Source of the DNA: an uncultured Roseovarius sp.
Lineage (GTDB): Bacteria > Pseudomonadota > Alphaproteobacteria > Rhodobacterales > Rhodobacteraceae
Assembly: GCA_951812895.1 (NCBI GenBank)
Contig: OX638333.1
Span: 858,366 to 922,365 of the forward strand
Reading direction: 5' to 3'
DNA: 64,000 nucleotides
The notes beneath the pieces are model-generated. The model did not search any database. It was given only the letters and a program-made list of their open reading frames with translations, and was not told where the DNA came from. Each line of letters starts with the position of its first letter. The stretch's first letter is position 1. Below, in pieces: positions 1-9,141 of this stretch. Both the position numbers and the translations under genes were made by a program.

Positions 1-12
1 ACGGTCCGCTCC

Positions 13-2253
13 TCAAACAAAATCAATGGATTTGATGAATGGCATTTCGCGGATATGCTGGCCTGTCGCCGCGAATATCGCGTTGCCAAGTGCAGGCCCT
101 GCAGGTGGCACAGGAGGCTCGCCAATGCCACGGATTTTGCTGCCGTTTTCCAAGCCTCTCACGAATATCTCGGGGCACTGGTACATGCGCATCGCTTCGT
201 GAGCGTGGTAGTTTGTTTGCTCTGCCATGCCGTCGCGATAGGTGATCTCGCAATTGATTGCATGGCCCAGCCCATAAACGACACCGCCTTGCACCAGGTT
301 CTCGAAATTTATCGGATCAACAATCGTGCCCACATCGCAGGCCACGAAAACCCGGTCGATCTTGATCCCGCGATCCGTGTTGGAGACCTCAATCACCTCA
401 GCTGTTGGCACACCAAAGCTTTCGACAAAGGCCACTCCGCGCCCACGACCCTCGCCTAGATCGCTACCCCAATCCGACATCTCGGCCACGGCCTCCAGCA
501 CCTTCCGGGACGGATCGTGGTCGATCAGGCGCAAGCGCTCCGCCATTGGATCGGCACCGGCGGCATGGCACAGCTCGTCCACGAAGGTATCAAAGATGAA
601 CCCTGCACCAGGTGCCCCGACCGAGCGCCAGGATGACACCGGCGCAAGCTCCGGCGCGCGGAACGCACACATGCGATAGTTCTCTATTTTGTAAGGGTTG
701 TTCCAGGCACCCGCCGCGATCTGAGCATCGGGTCCGGGGATGCTGAAACCCACGCGTCCCATTTGCGAGGTGATCACCGACGGTGCGGCGATCTGAACGT
801 CAATCGCTGTGATCCCGCCATCTTCGACCTTGCCGCGACAGCGACCCATGGCGATGTGACGAGGAAAGTCATGCGCGAAATCCTCTTCCCGGGAATAGGT
901 AAGTTTGACCGGGGTGCCACGCATTTTATCTGCGATCTCAACGGCTTGTTTCAGGTGCTCGAATTCTAGGCGGTGGCCGAAACTGCCGCCCATGAACTGA
1001 TTGTGGAATGTGACCTGTTCGGGCTCGTGGCCCGTTACACCGGCGACAACCTGGGTCAACATGATCGGTACCTGATGGCCGGTCCAGACCTCGACCTGAT
1101 CATCCGTGACACGCACAATCGCGTTCAACGGCTCCAATGGCGCGTGCGCAACGTAAGGCGACCGATATTCCGCCGTAACGACCTCGGCGGCATCAAGGGC
1201 CGTGTCGACGTCGCCGTCGTCGCGCCACATGCTGTCCAACTGGTCTTCGCCGAAACTGTCCGCCAAGGCCGTCCAGTGCGCGGCCTGCTCGGGCGGATAG
1301 GGCGCGTCGCCCCAGGTGATGTCGACCGCGTTGGCCGCCTTCATCGCGCGCCAGCTATTGTCGGCGATCACGGCAATGCCGCCGGTGATATCGACCACAT
1401 CCTTGACGCCGCGCATTGACTTGGCTTCCGTCGCTTCGAACCCCGTCATGCTGCCACCCTGGCGCGGGTTCACTCGGACGGCGGCATGCACCATGCCTTC
1501 GACCGAAACGTCGATGCCATAATCCAGCGTGCCTGTCGATTTGCCAATAATGTCCAACCGCTGCATCGGCTTGCCGATCAGCCGCCATTCGCTGGGGTCG
1601 CGCAAGGTGACCTTTCGAACGGGATCGATCCCGGCGGCGATCTCGGCCAGTTCGGTGTATTTTAGTTCCGACCCATCAGGCAGCTGCACCGCGCCCTTCG
1701 CCGTTCCCAACTCCGCCACGGGAACGCCGGATTTCTGGGAGGCCGCCATTTTCAACGTCTCCCGCGCCACGGCTCCCGCTTCGCGAAGTTTCACGAAACT
1801 GTCGGGCATCGAGGTTGACCCGCCCGTGCCCTGCATCGCAATTATCTTGGTAATCCCGCGCACGAAACTGCGCATTGATTCCGCGACAATTCCGTCATCC
1901 GTCGCCTTGAACGGCACACCTTCATCAGCGAAAGCGTGGTTCCAATAGGCAGGCGAGGGTCGACCAAAACTTGTTTCGAACTGACCAAATTCAATGTCCA
2001 GTTCTTCAGCGATCAAAGCGGCTTGCGCCGACATAACGCCCTGGCCCTTGTCGCCGTGCGTGGTAATCAGTGTTACCTTTTCGCTGTCGATCAGTACCCA
2101 GGGGTTAAACGTGGCTTCGCCCTTGGCCAAATCATTTTCCAGGGGATTGGGCAGACGTCGCTGCATCAGGTAGGTGCCAAAGGCCACGCCGCCCACAATA
2201 GCGACCGAGCCAACAAGGAAGGTCCGTCGCGCAATTGTTCTCATGCGTCCCAT
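13..2253 (-). CDS. iorB: Molybdopterin-binding large subunit, isoquinoline 1-oxidoreductase type
   Basis: 746 aa. Large subunit of a xanthine-oxidase-family molybdenum hydroxylase of the isoquinoline 1-oxidoreductase beta type, which hydroxylates N-heterocycles or oxidises aldehydes; the real substrate cannot be read from sequence. The N-terminus carries a double-Arg-like motif and one hydrophobic segment (residues 9-30), as in periplasmic or membrane-anchored members. The C-terminus has the conserved GIGEPPVPP motif with the expected catalytic Glu at about residue 712. It lies 3 bp downstream of the [2Fe-2S] subunit gene on the same strand, the usual S-then-L order. Length is normal for the family. 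Expression probably follows the divergent TetR regulator. The stop codon is only 12 bp from the window edge, so further operon genes may lie outside. Confidence 0.88.
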   Translation of the reverse strand: MGRMRTIARRTFLVGSVAIVGGVAFGTYLMQRRLPNPLENDLAKGEATFNPWVLIDSEKVTLITTHGDKGQGVMSAQAALIAEELDIEFGQFETSFGRPSPAYWNHAFADEGVPFKATDDGIVAESMRSFVRGITKIIAMQGTGGSTSMPDSFVKLREAGAVARETLKMAASQKSGVPVAELGTAKGAVQLPDGSELKYTELAEIAAGIDPVRKVTLRDPSEWRLIGKPMQRLDIIGKSTGTLDYGIDVSVEGMVHAAVRVNPRQGGSMTGFEATEAKSMRGVKDVVDITGGIAVIADNSWRAMKAANAVDITWGDAPYPPEQAAHWTALADSFGEDQLDSMWRDDGDVDTALDAAEVVTAEYRSPYVAHAPLEPLNAIVRVTDDQVEVWTGHQVPIMLTQVVAGVTGHEPEQVTFHNQFMGGSFGHRLEFEHLKQAVEIADKMRGTPVKLTYSREEDFAHDFPRHIAMGRCRGKVEDGGITAIDVQIAAPSVITSQMGRVGFSIPGPDAQIAAGAWNNPYKIENYRMCAFRAPELAPVSSWRSVGAPGAGFIFDTFVDELCHAAGADPMAERLRLIDHDPSRKVLEAVAEMSDWGSDLGEGRGRGVAFVESFGVPTAEVIEVSNTDRGIKIDRVFVACDVGTIVDPINFENLVQGGVVYGLGHAINCEITYRDGMAEQTNYHAHEAMRMYQCPEIFVRGLENGSKIRGIGEPPVPPAGPALGNAIFAATGQHIREMPFIKSIDFV

Positions 2254-2256
2254 CGA

Positions 2257-2718
2257 TCAAACCTCCTTCAGTTTTTTAGCGGCGGTTTTCACGGCGGCTC
2301 GAATGCGTGGATAGGTGCCACAGCGGCAAAGATTACCGCTCATGACGATATCGATATCGGCATTTGTGGGTTCGGGGTTTAGGTCCAGAAAAGACGCGGC
2401 CTGCATGATCTGGCCAGACTGGCAATAGCCGCACTGCGCTACCTGATGTTCGATCCATGCCTCTTGCACGGCATGAAGCGCCGCTGGAGTGCCAAGCCCC
2501 TCGATCGTGGTCACCTCACTGCCATCGGCGGTCGCCGCGGCAACCTGGCAACTCCGCACTGCCAAACCGTCCATATGTACCGTACAGGCTCCGCATTGCG
2601 CGATCCCGCAGCCGAATTTCGTGCCCGTCAGACCCAGTTCATCTCGCAGAACCCACAAAAGCGGCATGTCATCTTCGACGTCCACCTCGCGCGCTTCGCC
2701 ATTGACCGTGAATTTCAT
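2257..2718 (-). CDS. iorA: [2Fe-2S] small subunit, isoquinoline 1-oxidoreductase type
   Basis: 153 aa. Electron-transfer subunit with two [2Fe-2S] clusters that passes electrons from the molybdenum site of the adjacent large subunit. The N-terminal plant-type ferredoxin domain shows CGIAQCGAC followed by a distal Cys. The C-terminal four-helix domain shows CGYCQSGQ and CRCGTYPRI. The start was set at the ATG at 2718 because AGGAGG lies just upstream (2725-2730) and the protein then begins [11 protein letters not shown], as in homologues. The frame stays open upstream to 2802, but that would run through the operator. It is the first gene of the two-gene operon and is transcribed away from the TetR gene. 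Confidence 0.92.
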   Translation of the reverse strand: MKFTVNGEAREVDVEDDMPLLWVLRDELGLTGTKFGCGIAQCGACTVHMDGLAVRSCQVAAATADGSEVTTIEGLGTPAALHAVQEAWIEHQVAQCGYCQSGQIMQAASFLDLNPEPTNADIDIVMSGNLCRCGTYPRIRAAVKTAAKKLKEV

Positions 2719-2751
2719 GCGAGACCTCCTGTCGATACTATTGGTTGGACT

Positions 2752-2785
2752 TTGACAAATTGTACAAAAAATAGCTATTTGTACA
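2752..2785. promoter_or_regulatory. Divergent iorA/tetR promoter with palindromic operator
   Basis: The 85-bp gap between iorA and the TetR gene contains TGTACAAA (2761-2768) and its exact inverted copy TTTGTACA (2778-2785), separated by 9 bp. On the plus strand TTGACA at 2752-2757 is placed as a -35 box, with an A/T-rich -10-like stretch at 2775-2781 inside the right arm. Binding of the TetR protein here would cover the plus-strand promoter and probably the divergent one. Operator function is inferred from position and symmetry. Confidence 0.6.
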
Positions 2786-2803
2786 TTTGACAGGCGCCGC
2801 ACG

Positions 2804-3376
2804 TTGAGTCAATTGGGTATGATGGAAAAAAAGTCGATTGAAATGCTGAAGGCCGGATGGGCGATGTTCGCCCGCTACGGGTTCGCCAAGACGACCATGT
2901 CCGATATCGCGAATGAAGCCGGGGTATCGCGGCAGACGCTTTACAACGCCTTTGCAAGCAAAGAAGACATCTTGCGCGCTGTCGTTCGCCATGCGGGTGA
3001 AGAGTCACTTGCGACGGTAATCGAGGAATGGACCAAGCTCGAAACTCTGGAAGAAAAACTCGCCGCGTTCCAAATATTTGGTCCTCAAGCCTGGTATGAA
3101 GTGATGATCACCGCGCCGGATTGGGGCGAGCTGATGGACGGAATGCACAAGGCTTCTTCGAACGAACTTGACGCATTGGAAAGAAATTGGGTGGCAGAGC
3201 TAAAAAAGGTCTTTGAGGCCGAGGCACCCGAAAAAAGTGTTGTATCTCCCGAAGAGCTTGCGCGGTTTTTCTATTCTACCAGCAAGAACGCCAAATACGG
3301 CGTAAAGGACGTTGCCGAACTAAAGTCACGACTGAAGACAATACTTCGGGCGACTTTGGCACTCGCCGACAAGTGA
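2804..3376 (+). CDS. TetR/AcrR-family transcriptional regulator
   Basis: 190 aa from the TTG at 2804; ATG codons at 2819 and 2822 would give about 185 aa and are equally plausible, since no start has a strong ribosome-binding site. The N-terminal helix-turn-helix is clear: [20 protein letters not shown] followed by [15 protein letters not shown], the TetR DNA-binding signature. The rest is a helical ligand-binding domain of normal length and unknown ligand. It is divergent from the molybdenum hydroxylase operon across a palindromic operator, so it is probably its local repressor. Whether the inducer is the hydroxylase substrate is inference. Confidence 0.88.
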   Translation: MSQLGMMEKKSIEMLKAGWAMFARYGFAKTTMSDIANEAGVSRQTLYNAFASKEDILRAVVRHAGEESLATVIEEWTKLETLEEKLAAFQIFGPQAWYEVMITAPDWGELMDGMHKASSNELDALERNWVAELKKVFEAEAPEKSVVSPEELARFFYSTSKNAKYGVKDVAELKSRLKTILRATLALADK

Positions 3377-4013
3377 TACCACAAAGCGGTCATTTGAATG
3401 GGCGAAACGAGTTACCGCTAAGTCCGCAGAGTGTGAGGCCAGCTCGGCTTCGATCTCGCGCTTGCCGCGAATGTCGGCATTGCGGGCAGCGATCGCAGCA
3501 ATTCGATCCCTCGTCGAGAGACCGCTTTGGGCCGTCCCTGCTACGGCAGTATGATCCACCAAACGAACATGCTGGGATCGACCTAACGGCGGCAGAGAGC
3601 CCAAAGTGCTCCTTGTCTTTTTTCGCTGCGTGCGCTCGCAGCACAAAAAATGCGGCATGAGCGAAAATCCATGTACCGCTTTGCAGCAAGAGAAGCGGCC
3701 GTTCATGTAGATTGCAGCATGGATCGGGCGTCACATGTGAAGGTCACAGAGATCATGCGGAGAAACTCGCCATTTATGCGCCTGCTGGAAGAGGTCTCGA
3801 TTGCCGGCAGCTCTCCTTTCACTCCGTTGGAACTAGTCTTGCGAGCGTACTGAGGTTCTGCGCGGTGTCTGCGAACTGGAACGAATTCAGACGTGTTGCG
3901 ATTTCTTCGTGCACTTAGCTCTATTGGCGTCGAAGTCTTGTCAATATGGATCGCGACAATCGCAGCCGAAGTTACCATAAGTAAATTCTTATCGATGGAA
4001 CATCACTGAAAGC
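3377..4013. repeat. Gene-free stretch holding intergenic repeat copy 1
   Basis: No credible gene is seen here; short frames lack start signals and family features. About 3410-3740 matches a repeat also found near 12380-12720, 16550-16770 and 18600-18960. The clearest shared block is GCTGCGTGCGCTCGCAGC at 3625-3642, followed by A-rich sequence and TGCGGCA; it matches 18860-18877 and is itself an imperfect inverted repeat. A segment at about 3690-3725 is the inverted form of the block at about 18690-18720. From 3740 to 4013 nothing recognisable was found. Confidence 0.55.
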
Positions 4014-5840
4014 CTAACGACCGACAGCATAGGCTTGGCTTCCACGCGGGCTTGCGGCTGCGGTGAGACTTGCGTTTGGTTTGATGCCTGAGGCGCAGAT
4101 CCATCCCTCTGACCATGGACCAGCCTCTGTTACGATATGACCACGCGCGCGCAGTTCTGTTATCACTTCCGCACCAACACGTCTTTCAATGGATATATGA
4201 CCTGGCTCCGCTTGGCGTGGAAAGAACGAGTTTGGCCAATGCGTCGTGCTGAAACCTGGCGCATCGATTGCAGACTGTAAGCTCTGACCAAAAATGAGGT
4301 GGCGGATCAAGAACGCCAATTGCCATTGGTCTTGCTTGTCTCCGCCTGGTGTGCCGCAGGCCATGTAGGGGCTACCATCCGCGTTGAGAACCAGCGTGGG
4401 TGTCAGTGTTGTGCGTGGTCGTTTGCCTGGTGCAAGCCCGTTCGGGTCCTTGGAATCAAGGCTCATCATTTGCAGCCGCGTGCCAAGGCACACGCCCAGT
4501 TCGGGAATGACCGGTGAGGATTCCATCCAGCCACCCGACGGCGTTGCCGAGACAACGTTACCCCATCGGTCAATCACATTAACGTGGCACGTGTCGCCAT
4601 TGACTAACCCTGCTACTGCGTCGGGGTTCTGGTTGGTCGAGGTTGGTTCGCCAATCCCGGCCGCGTTCAATGCAGCTTGGTCAATTTCCATGTTGCAAGC
4701 GGCTTCATAGTCGACAGCGTATCCAAATCCGGGGATGTCGCCGGGACGCCAGCTCACGTCCGCATGGCCGGAAATTAACTTGGCACGGTCGCGGACATAG
4801 TCAGACGCCAATAGCTGATCCATTGGAATATTGGTGAAATTGGGTTCGCCGAAGTATGTTTCCCTGTCTGCATAGGTCAGTTTCATCACTTCGATCAGCA
4901 AATGATAAAACTCGGCGCTGTCAGGCTGCACATCTGCAATGCCTACCGCCTCCGCCAGCGCGAGCCCTTGCAACAGGACAGGTCCTTGGCCCCATGGACC
5001 TGTTTTGCAAATTGTTTTGCCTTGGTATGTCAGTTGACACGGGTCTTCATAATGGGCGCGCCAATCGGCTAGGTCTTGTTTCGTCAGAAGCCCACCGTTT
5101 TTCTGCCCCGTAATGTCGAGAAAGGATTCAGTCCTGCAAAACCGGTCAATTGCTTCCGCAACAAACCCGCTACTCCAGACCGCACGGGCAGCATCAATCT
5201 GGCCAACGCGGTCCTCGCAAGACGCCTCAGCCTCTTTGACAATCCGCAGGTACATTTGTGCCAAAGCTGGATTACGCAAAAGCGAGTCCGGATCCGGAGG
5301 GCGTCCATCAACTAGGTAGATCGCTGCATTTTCGGGCCAGGCTTCGTTGAACCAATCCGCAAGACGACGAATCGAGTTCTGTAGTTTCGGAATAAGAGGA
5401 ATCCCCGTCTGCGCGTAGTCAATTGCCGGTGCCAATACGGTGTTAAGCGGGAGGGATCCATAGTCACGCAACATCAGCATCCACGCATCAAATGCGCCTG
5501 GTATCGCAGCCGCAAGCAAGCCTGTTCCGGGGATCTGCTTTAGCGAGCGATCTAGGAACAGATCTCGTGTCGCGGCCTTTGGTGCGGTGCCTTGACCACA
5601 AACAACACGGGTTTGTTTGCTCTGGGCATGATGAATGATAATCGGGACCTCGCCCATCGGGCCGTTGAGATGGGGTTCTGCGATTTGCAGAACAAAACCC
5701 GCCGCTACGGCGGCGTCAAAGGCGTTGCCGCCCAACTCCAGCATGCGCATCGCGGTTTGGCTGGCCAACCAGTGGGTCGAGCTGGCAACGCCAAAGCTGC
5801 CTTGGATGTCAGGACGCGTTGTGAAGCTGTCGGTTTTCAT
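4014..5840 (-). CDS. ggt: Gamma-glutamyltransferase family protein
   Basis: 608 aa. Ntn-hydrolase of the gamma-glutamyltranspeptidase family, which cleaves or transfers gamma-glutamyl groups after self-cleavage into two chains. The likely self-processing nucleophile is Thr417 in NGDTCHVNVIDRWGN, followed by the small-subunit core (TPSGGW; KRPRTTLTPTLV; CGTPGGDKQDQW). No signal peptide is visible, so it is probably cytoplasmic, unlike the periplasmic E. coli enzyme. It lies 6 bp downstream of a LysR gene on the same strand, so the two are probably cotranscribed. Across the divergent promoter is an M24 protein with a TRAP transporter, suggesting that an imported amide or gamma-glutamyl compound is handled here. 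The exact substrate is unknown, and other members of the family act on different amides. Confidence 0.88.
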   Translation of the reverse strand: MKTDSFTTRPDIQGSFGVASSTHWLASQTAMRMLELGGNAFDAAVAAGFVLQIAEPHLNGPMGEVPIIIHHAQSKQTRVVCGQGTAPKAATRDLFLDRSLKQIPGTGLLAAAIPGAFDAWMLMLRDYGSLPLNTVLAPAIDYAQTGIPLIPKLQNSIRRLADWFNEAWPENAAIYLVDGRPPDPDSLLRNPALAQMYLRIVKEAEASCEDRVGQIDAARAVWSSGFVAEAIDRFCRTESFLDITGQKNGGLLTKQDLADWRAHYEDPCQLTYQGKTICKTGPWGQGPVLLQGLALAEAVGIADVQPDSAEFYHLLIEVMKLTYADRETYFGEPNFTNIPMDQLLASDYVRDRAKLISGHADVSWRPGDIPGFGYAVDYEAACNMEIDQAALNAAGIGEPTSTNQNPDAVAGLVNGDTCHVNVIDRWGNVVSATPSGGWMESSPVIPELGVCLGTRLQMMSLDSKDPNGLAPGKRPRTTLTPTLVLNADGSPYMACGTPGGDKQDQWQLAFLIRHLIFGQSLQSAIDAPGFSTTHWPNSFFPRQAEPGHISIERRVGAEVITELRARGHIVTEAGPWSEGWICASGIKPNASLTAAASPRGSQAYAVGR

Positions 5841-5846
5841 ACGAGG

Positions 5847-6779
5847 TCACTCATTGGTTATTGAGGCTATCTTGGTGCTTTGACCAAGATCTGTGTTGGT
5901 CTGTTCTGCGGCGGTTAAAAGCATTTGACGAACTTCTTTGGCCAGCCGAGTCTCGCGCCGATGTTTGGGTCTGATCAACTCGATTGCGAAATCAATGTCA
6001 GTGCTCAATTCGGCAAAGCGAAGTCCCCGGTCCTCAAAGTCGCGCGCTGAAAGAATATCCACGATGGCCACGCCTGCACCTTGCAGGGCGAATTCACATG
6101 CGACGCGCGTTGTAAAAACCTCTAGCACCCTGTCGGGTAGGATACCTCGGACCGTCAAAGCGTCGTTCAGTTCGATTGGCCAACGATCAAAGTTGCTGAG
6201 TGTGATAAGGTTCTCACCAAGCAGGTCTTCCAGATCAATCTTGTCACATTTGGCAAAACGATGCGTCGCCTCAAACGCAGCAACCAAGGGCAACCGCAAC
6301 AGCGGTTCCGTATAAACCCCGGCAGTCCGCCCTCTTGCCAAAGTCAGCCCAATATTGGCCCGTCCGGACGCAACAGCGTTGATGATCCAATCGGTACTTC
6401 GGACAGGAATGGACAATGATAAATTGGGATGGTCCTTCGCATAAGTTCCAAGCACGCGCGGCAACCACTGGTGCGACAAAAGGGGCATAGAGGCGACTGT
6501 CAACGCCCCGATCTGGTTGTCTCGGATGTCCTGTGCAAAGCGGGAGAGAGACTCCATGCCTGCATAGACTTGCTCCACTTGGTCATAGAACGCTTGGGCT
6601 TCTTCGGTCGGTTCCAAGTGGTTTCCATTTCGGGAAAATAGCGTGAACCCGACGTCATGTTCCATGAGCTTGAGATGCCTGCTGACCGCGGGCTGGCTTA
6701 TGTTAAGTGCCTTAGCCGCCCGGGTCACTGAACCCTGCTGCATCACGGCTCGGAAAATTTCGATCTGACGAATGTTCAT
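5847..6779 (-). CDS. LysR-family transcriptional regulator
   Basis: 310 aa. The N-terminal winged helix-turn-helix is typical (IRQIEIFRAVMQQGSVTRAA, then KALNISQPAVSRHLKLME), followed by a periplasmic-binding-like effector domain of normal length. It is divergent from the M24/TRAP operon across 77 bp and directly upstream of ggt on its own strand. By position it regulates both directions and responds to the imported compound or a product; this is inference. A LysR-type dyad lies in the intergenic gap at 6814-6830. Confidence 0.9.
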   Translation of the reverse strand: MNIRQIEIFRAVMQQGSVTRAAKALNISQPAVSRHLKLMEHDVGFTLFSRNGNHLEPTEEAQAFYDQVEQVYAGMESLSRFAQDIRDNQIGALTVASMPLLSHQWLPRVLGTYAKDHPNLSLSIPVRSTDWIINAVASGRANIGLTLARGRTAGVYTEPLLRLPLVAAFEATHRFAKCDKIDLEDLLGENLITLSNFDRWPIELNDALTVRGILPDRVLEVFTTRVACEFALQGAGVAIVDILSARDFEDRGLRFAELSTDIDFAIELIRPKHRRETRLAKEVRQMLLTAAEQTNTDLGQSTKIASITNE

Positions 6780-6813
6780 AACTTTTCTTTTGGCTGGAGC
6801 AACAATTCGCGAT

Positions 6814-6830
6814 TTGAAGTTATACTTAAA
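6814..6830. promoter_or_regulatory. Candidate LysR box in the divergent gap
   Basis: TTGAAGT-TAT-ACTTAAA is an inverted repeat with 7-bp arms and one mismatch, of the T-N11-A type bound by LysR proteins. It sits between the LysR gene (start 6779) and the M24 gene (start 6857 or 6878). Assignment rests on symmetry and position only. Confidence 0.4.
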
Positions 6831-6856
6831 CCATCCGAGACTATTGCGAAAGGAAA

Positions 6857-8065
6857 TTGATTCCGGGGGACATCACGGTGTTGGAAGAGCTGGCGGCTGT
6901 ACCGGTCGGGGAAGACCGGAAGTTATGGCCGGATGAACTTGGATTTCCTGCGGAAGACTTTCAGGAGCGTATCGAACTTATTCAGGCAGACCTAAAGCGG
7001 CGTGGTCTAAGCGGTGCTCTGATCTTTGATCCAGAGAACATGTACTGGCTCACTGGGTTTCAAACCATCGGCTACTTTACCTTTCAGGCGATGTATATTC
7101 ACACCGACAGGCTGCCGACTGTTATCACCCGGATCGTGAACCGGAACATGGCACTCGCTCTTCCAACGATCGGGGATGTTGTGGCGGTGCAAGATACCCA
7201 AGATCACTGCGAACTGCTTATCGCGTTCCTCAGCGCGCAACCGGATAGACCTGTTGGGTTGAACACCGTGTCACGGCATCTGAACGTGATGGACTACCGC
7301 AAGTTAGTTGCGACAGGCATAGCTTTCGAGGATTGGGACGGTGTCATCGAAGCCGAACGCATCATCAAAACGCCTGCGCAAATCGACGCAATGCGTCATG
7401 CGGCCCGCGCGGTCGAAGCGGGTATGGACCAGGCGCTCAAGGCAATTGCCCCCGGACGGACGGACAATGATGTTGCCGCCGCCCTGTATCAGGGCTCTAT
7501 TGCCGCAGGCAGTGAATACATCGGCCACCCGCCTATGGTGGTTAGCGGTCCGCGCAGCGAGCTGTGTTTCGCCCTTTGGAAGAGACGCCAAATTCAGACC
7601 GGTGACGTGGTTTTACTCGAGGGCGGCGCCTGCATCGACCGTTATCACGTGATGATGTCGCGCTCGGCCGTTGTCGGCCGCCCAAGCGATGAGCAAAAAG
7701 CGACGGCCGACGCACTCATAGGCATCCTTGAAACCGCAATTGAAACCATCAAACCCGGTGAAACAGCAGGTGAAATCGACCGTCGTTGTCGCGCAGGGAT
7801 CAAAAAGCTTGGTCTCGACAAGTTCTACAAGAGCCGCCTCGCCTATGGCATTGGCATCGCATTTCCCCCGAACTGGGCCGAAGGTCACATCTACGCCATT
7901 CGCCCCGACGATCCGATGGTCATCCGCGAAAACATGACCTTCCACATCATTCCGACCATGTTCCGACCAGGGTTCGGCATGGCAATCAGCGACTCTGTGC
8001 GGGTGACCGCCACGGGTTGTGAAGTTCTCACACAATATCCGCGCGACCTTGTGGTCGTTGACTAA
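6857..8065 (+). CDS. M24 (pita-bread) family hydrolase, ectoine-hydrolase-like, lacking metal ligands
   Basis: 402 aa from TTG at 6857; GTG at 6878, preceded by GGGGGA, is a good alternative start. It has the creatinase N-terminal domain (LTGFQTIGYFTFQAMYI) and the pita-bread C-terminal domain. The residues that bind two metals in true aminopeptidases P are replaced. The Asp-x-Asp site reads LLEGGACIDRYHVMMSR, the GHGIG histidine is Tyr (YGIGIAFPP), and the two C-terminal glutamates are missing. The DoeA protein at 33779-34966 shows the same pattern, so this gene is more likely a DoeA-like amide or ring hydrolase, or creatinase-like, than a peptidase. It is first in an operon with a TRAP transporter. 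Substrate unknown. Confidence 0.82.
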   Translation: MIPGDITVLEELAAVPVGEDRKLWPDELGFPAEDFQERIELIQADLKRRGLSGALIFDPENMYWLTGFQTIGYFTFQAMYIHTDRLPTVITRIVNRNMALALPTIGDVVAVQDTQDHCELLIAFLSAQPDRPVGLNTVSRHLNVMDYRKLVATGIAFEDWDGVIEAERIIKTPAQIDAMRHAARAVEAGMDQALKAIAPGRTDNDVAAALYQGSIAAGSEYIGHPPMVVSGPRSELCFALWKRRQIQTGDVVLLEGGACIDRYHVMMSRSAVVGRPSDEQKATADALIGILETAIETIKPGETAGEIDRRCRAGIKKLGLDKFYKSRLAYGIGIAFPPNWAEGHIYAIRPDDPMVIRENMTFHIIPTMFRPGFGMAISDSVRVTATGCEVLTQYPRDLVVVD

Positions 8066-8088
8066 AAATAACCAGACAGGAGAGAAAC

Positions 8089-9081
8089 ATGTACAGAACT
8101 GGAAAATCAAAACTCTTAGCTGCGAGTGCGGCCGCTGCACTCGCTGTTTTTGCATCCGTCGCGAACGCACAAGAGAAATGGGATATGCCAGCGGCCTATT
8201 CTGCTGGCAACTTCATCTCGAAGTCTTACGCGAGCTTTGCTGAGGCGGTTTCCGCGAATTCCGATGGCGCATTGGAGATCGTCGTTCACCCCGCTGGCTC
8301 GCTCTACAAAGGCTCCGAGATTTTACGGGCTGTGCGGACAGGGCAAGTGCCGATTGGTGGCCGCTACATGGGCGCGCACGCCAAGGAAGACCCAATCTTT
8401 GGCATGGATGTCGTCCCCTTCCTCGCCACTGATTTCGACGAGGCATGGGCACTTTATCAAGCGTCTAAACCGGCCATTGAAGCTGCATTGGAAGAGCGTG
8501 GCCTCAAGCTCTTGTACATGCCGGTGTGGCCACCGCAGGGCCTGTTTTCCAAGAACGAAGTCAATTCGATGGCTGACATGGATGGCGCGAAATTCCGTGC
8601 AGCGGACGCGAACACCTCCCGATTAGCGGTCCTGATGGGGGCAACGCCAACCAAGACTGAAGCCACTGAAATCAGCCAAGCCTTCTCCACCGGTGTGGCC
8701 GACAGCATGATGGGTTCAGGCGCCATTGGCGTGTTCCAGAAGATGTGGGACAACGTAGACTATTTCTATACCGTGAACGCCTGGATGCCCAAAAGCGCTG
8801 TGATTGTAAACGCAGACGCATGGGACAGCCTCGATGAGGCTACGCAGACTATCGTCCTGGAAGAGGCCGCTAAGGCAGAGGCCGCAGTATGGGAAAATGC
8901 GAAGTCAATTACTGAGGAATACAATGCCACTATGGCCGAGAACGGCATGACAGTGCAGGCACCCACAGATGATCTGGCCGCTTCATTCCGTGAGATTGGC
9001 ACAACGATGTCCACCGAATGGGCCGAAAATGCGGGCGATGCTGGCGCGGCTGCGCTGGATGCTTTCCAGGCGTCAAACTGA
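8089..9081 (+). CDS. TRAP transporter solute-binding protein (DctP family)
   Basis: 330 aa. Periplasmic binding protein of a tripartite ATP-independent transporter. A Sec signal peptide ends near ANAQEK (about residue 28). The DctP fold is supported by HPAGSLYKGSEILRAVRTGQVPIGGRY and the MDGAKFRAADANTSRLAVLMGATP region that carries the usual ligand-binding Arg. It follows the M24 gene by 23 bp, with AGGAGAG before the ATG, and is separated from the dctQ gene by a hairpin. The ligand is unknown; the neighbouring hydrolase and gamma-glutamyltransferase suggest an amide-bearing organic acid or amino-acid derivative. Confidence 0.9.
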   Translation: MYRTGKSKLLAASAAAALAVFASVANAQEKWDMPAAYSAGNFISKSYASFAEAVSANSDGALEIVVHPAGSLYKGSEILRAVRTGQVPIGGRYMGAHAKEDPIFGMDVVPFLATDFDEAWALYQASKPAIEAALEERGLKLLYMPVWPPQGLFSKNEVNSMADMDGAKFRAADANTSRLAVLMGATPTKTEATEISQAFSTGVADSMMGSGAIGVFQKMWDNVDYFYTVNAWMPKSAVIVNADAWDSLDEATQTIVLEEAAKAEAAVWENAKSITEEYNATMAENGMTVQAPTDDLAASFREIGTTMSTEWAENAGDAGAAALDAFQASN

Positions 9082-9094
9082 CCAGAGGCGTAAA

Positions 9095-9120
9095 GCCCAA
9101 AGCCTGACAGGGCTTTGGGC
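9095..9120 (+). promoter_or_regulatory. Intercistronic hairpin after dctP
   Basis: GCCCAAAGCC (9095-9104) and GGCTTTGGGC (9111-9120) form a perfect 10-bp stem with a 6-base loop. It begins 13 bp after the binding-protein stop, and there is no T-run after it, so it is better read as an mRNA-stabilising or attenuating structure than a full terminator. It would favour excess binding protein over permease. Confidence 0.65.
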
Positions 9121-9141
9121 ACTTCATTGGGAGACCCCGAC

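Noticed and set aside
3650-3978. Short overlapping frames on both strands in the first repeat-bearing gap
   Set aside because: No ribosome-binding sites, no family motifs, and the sequence belongs partly to a dispersed repeat.
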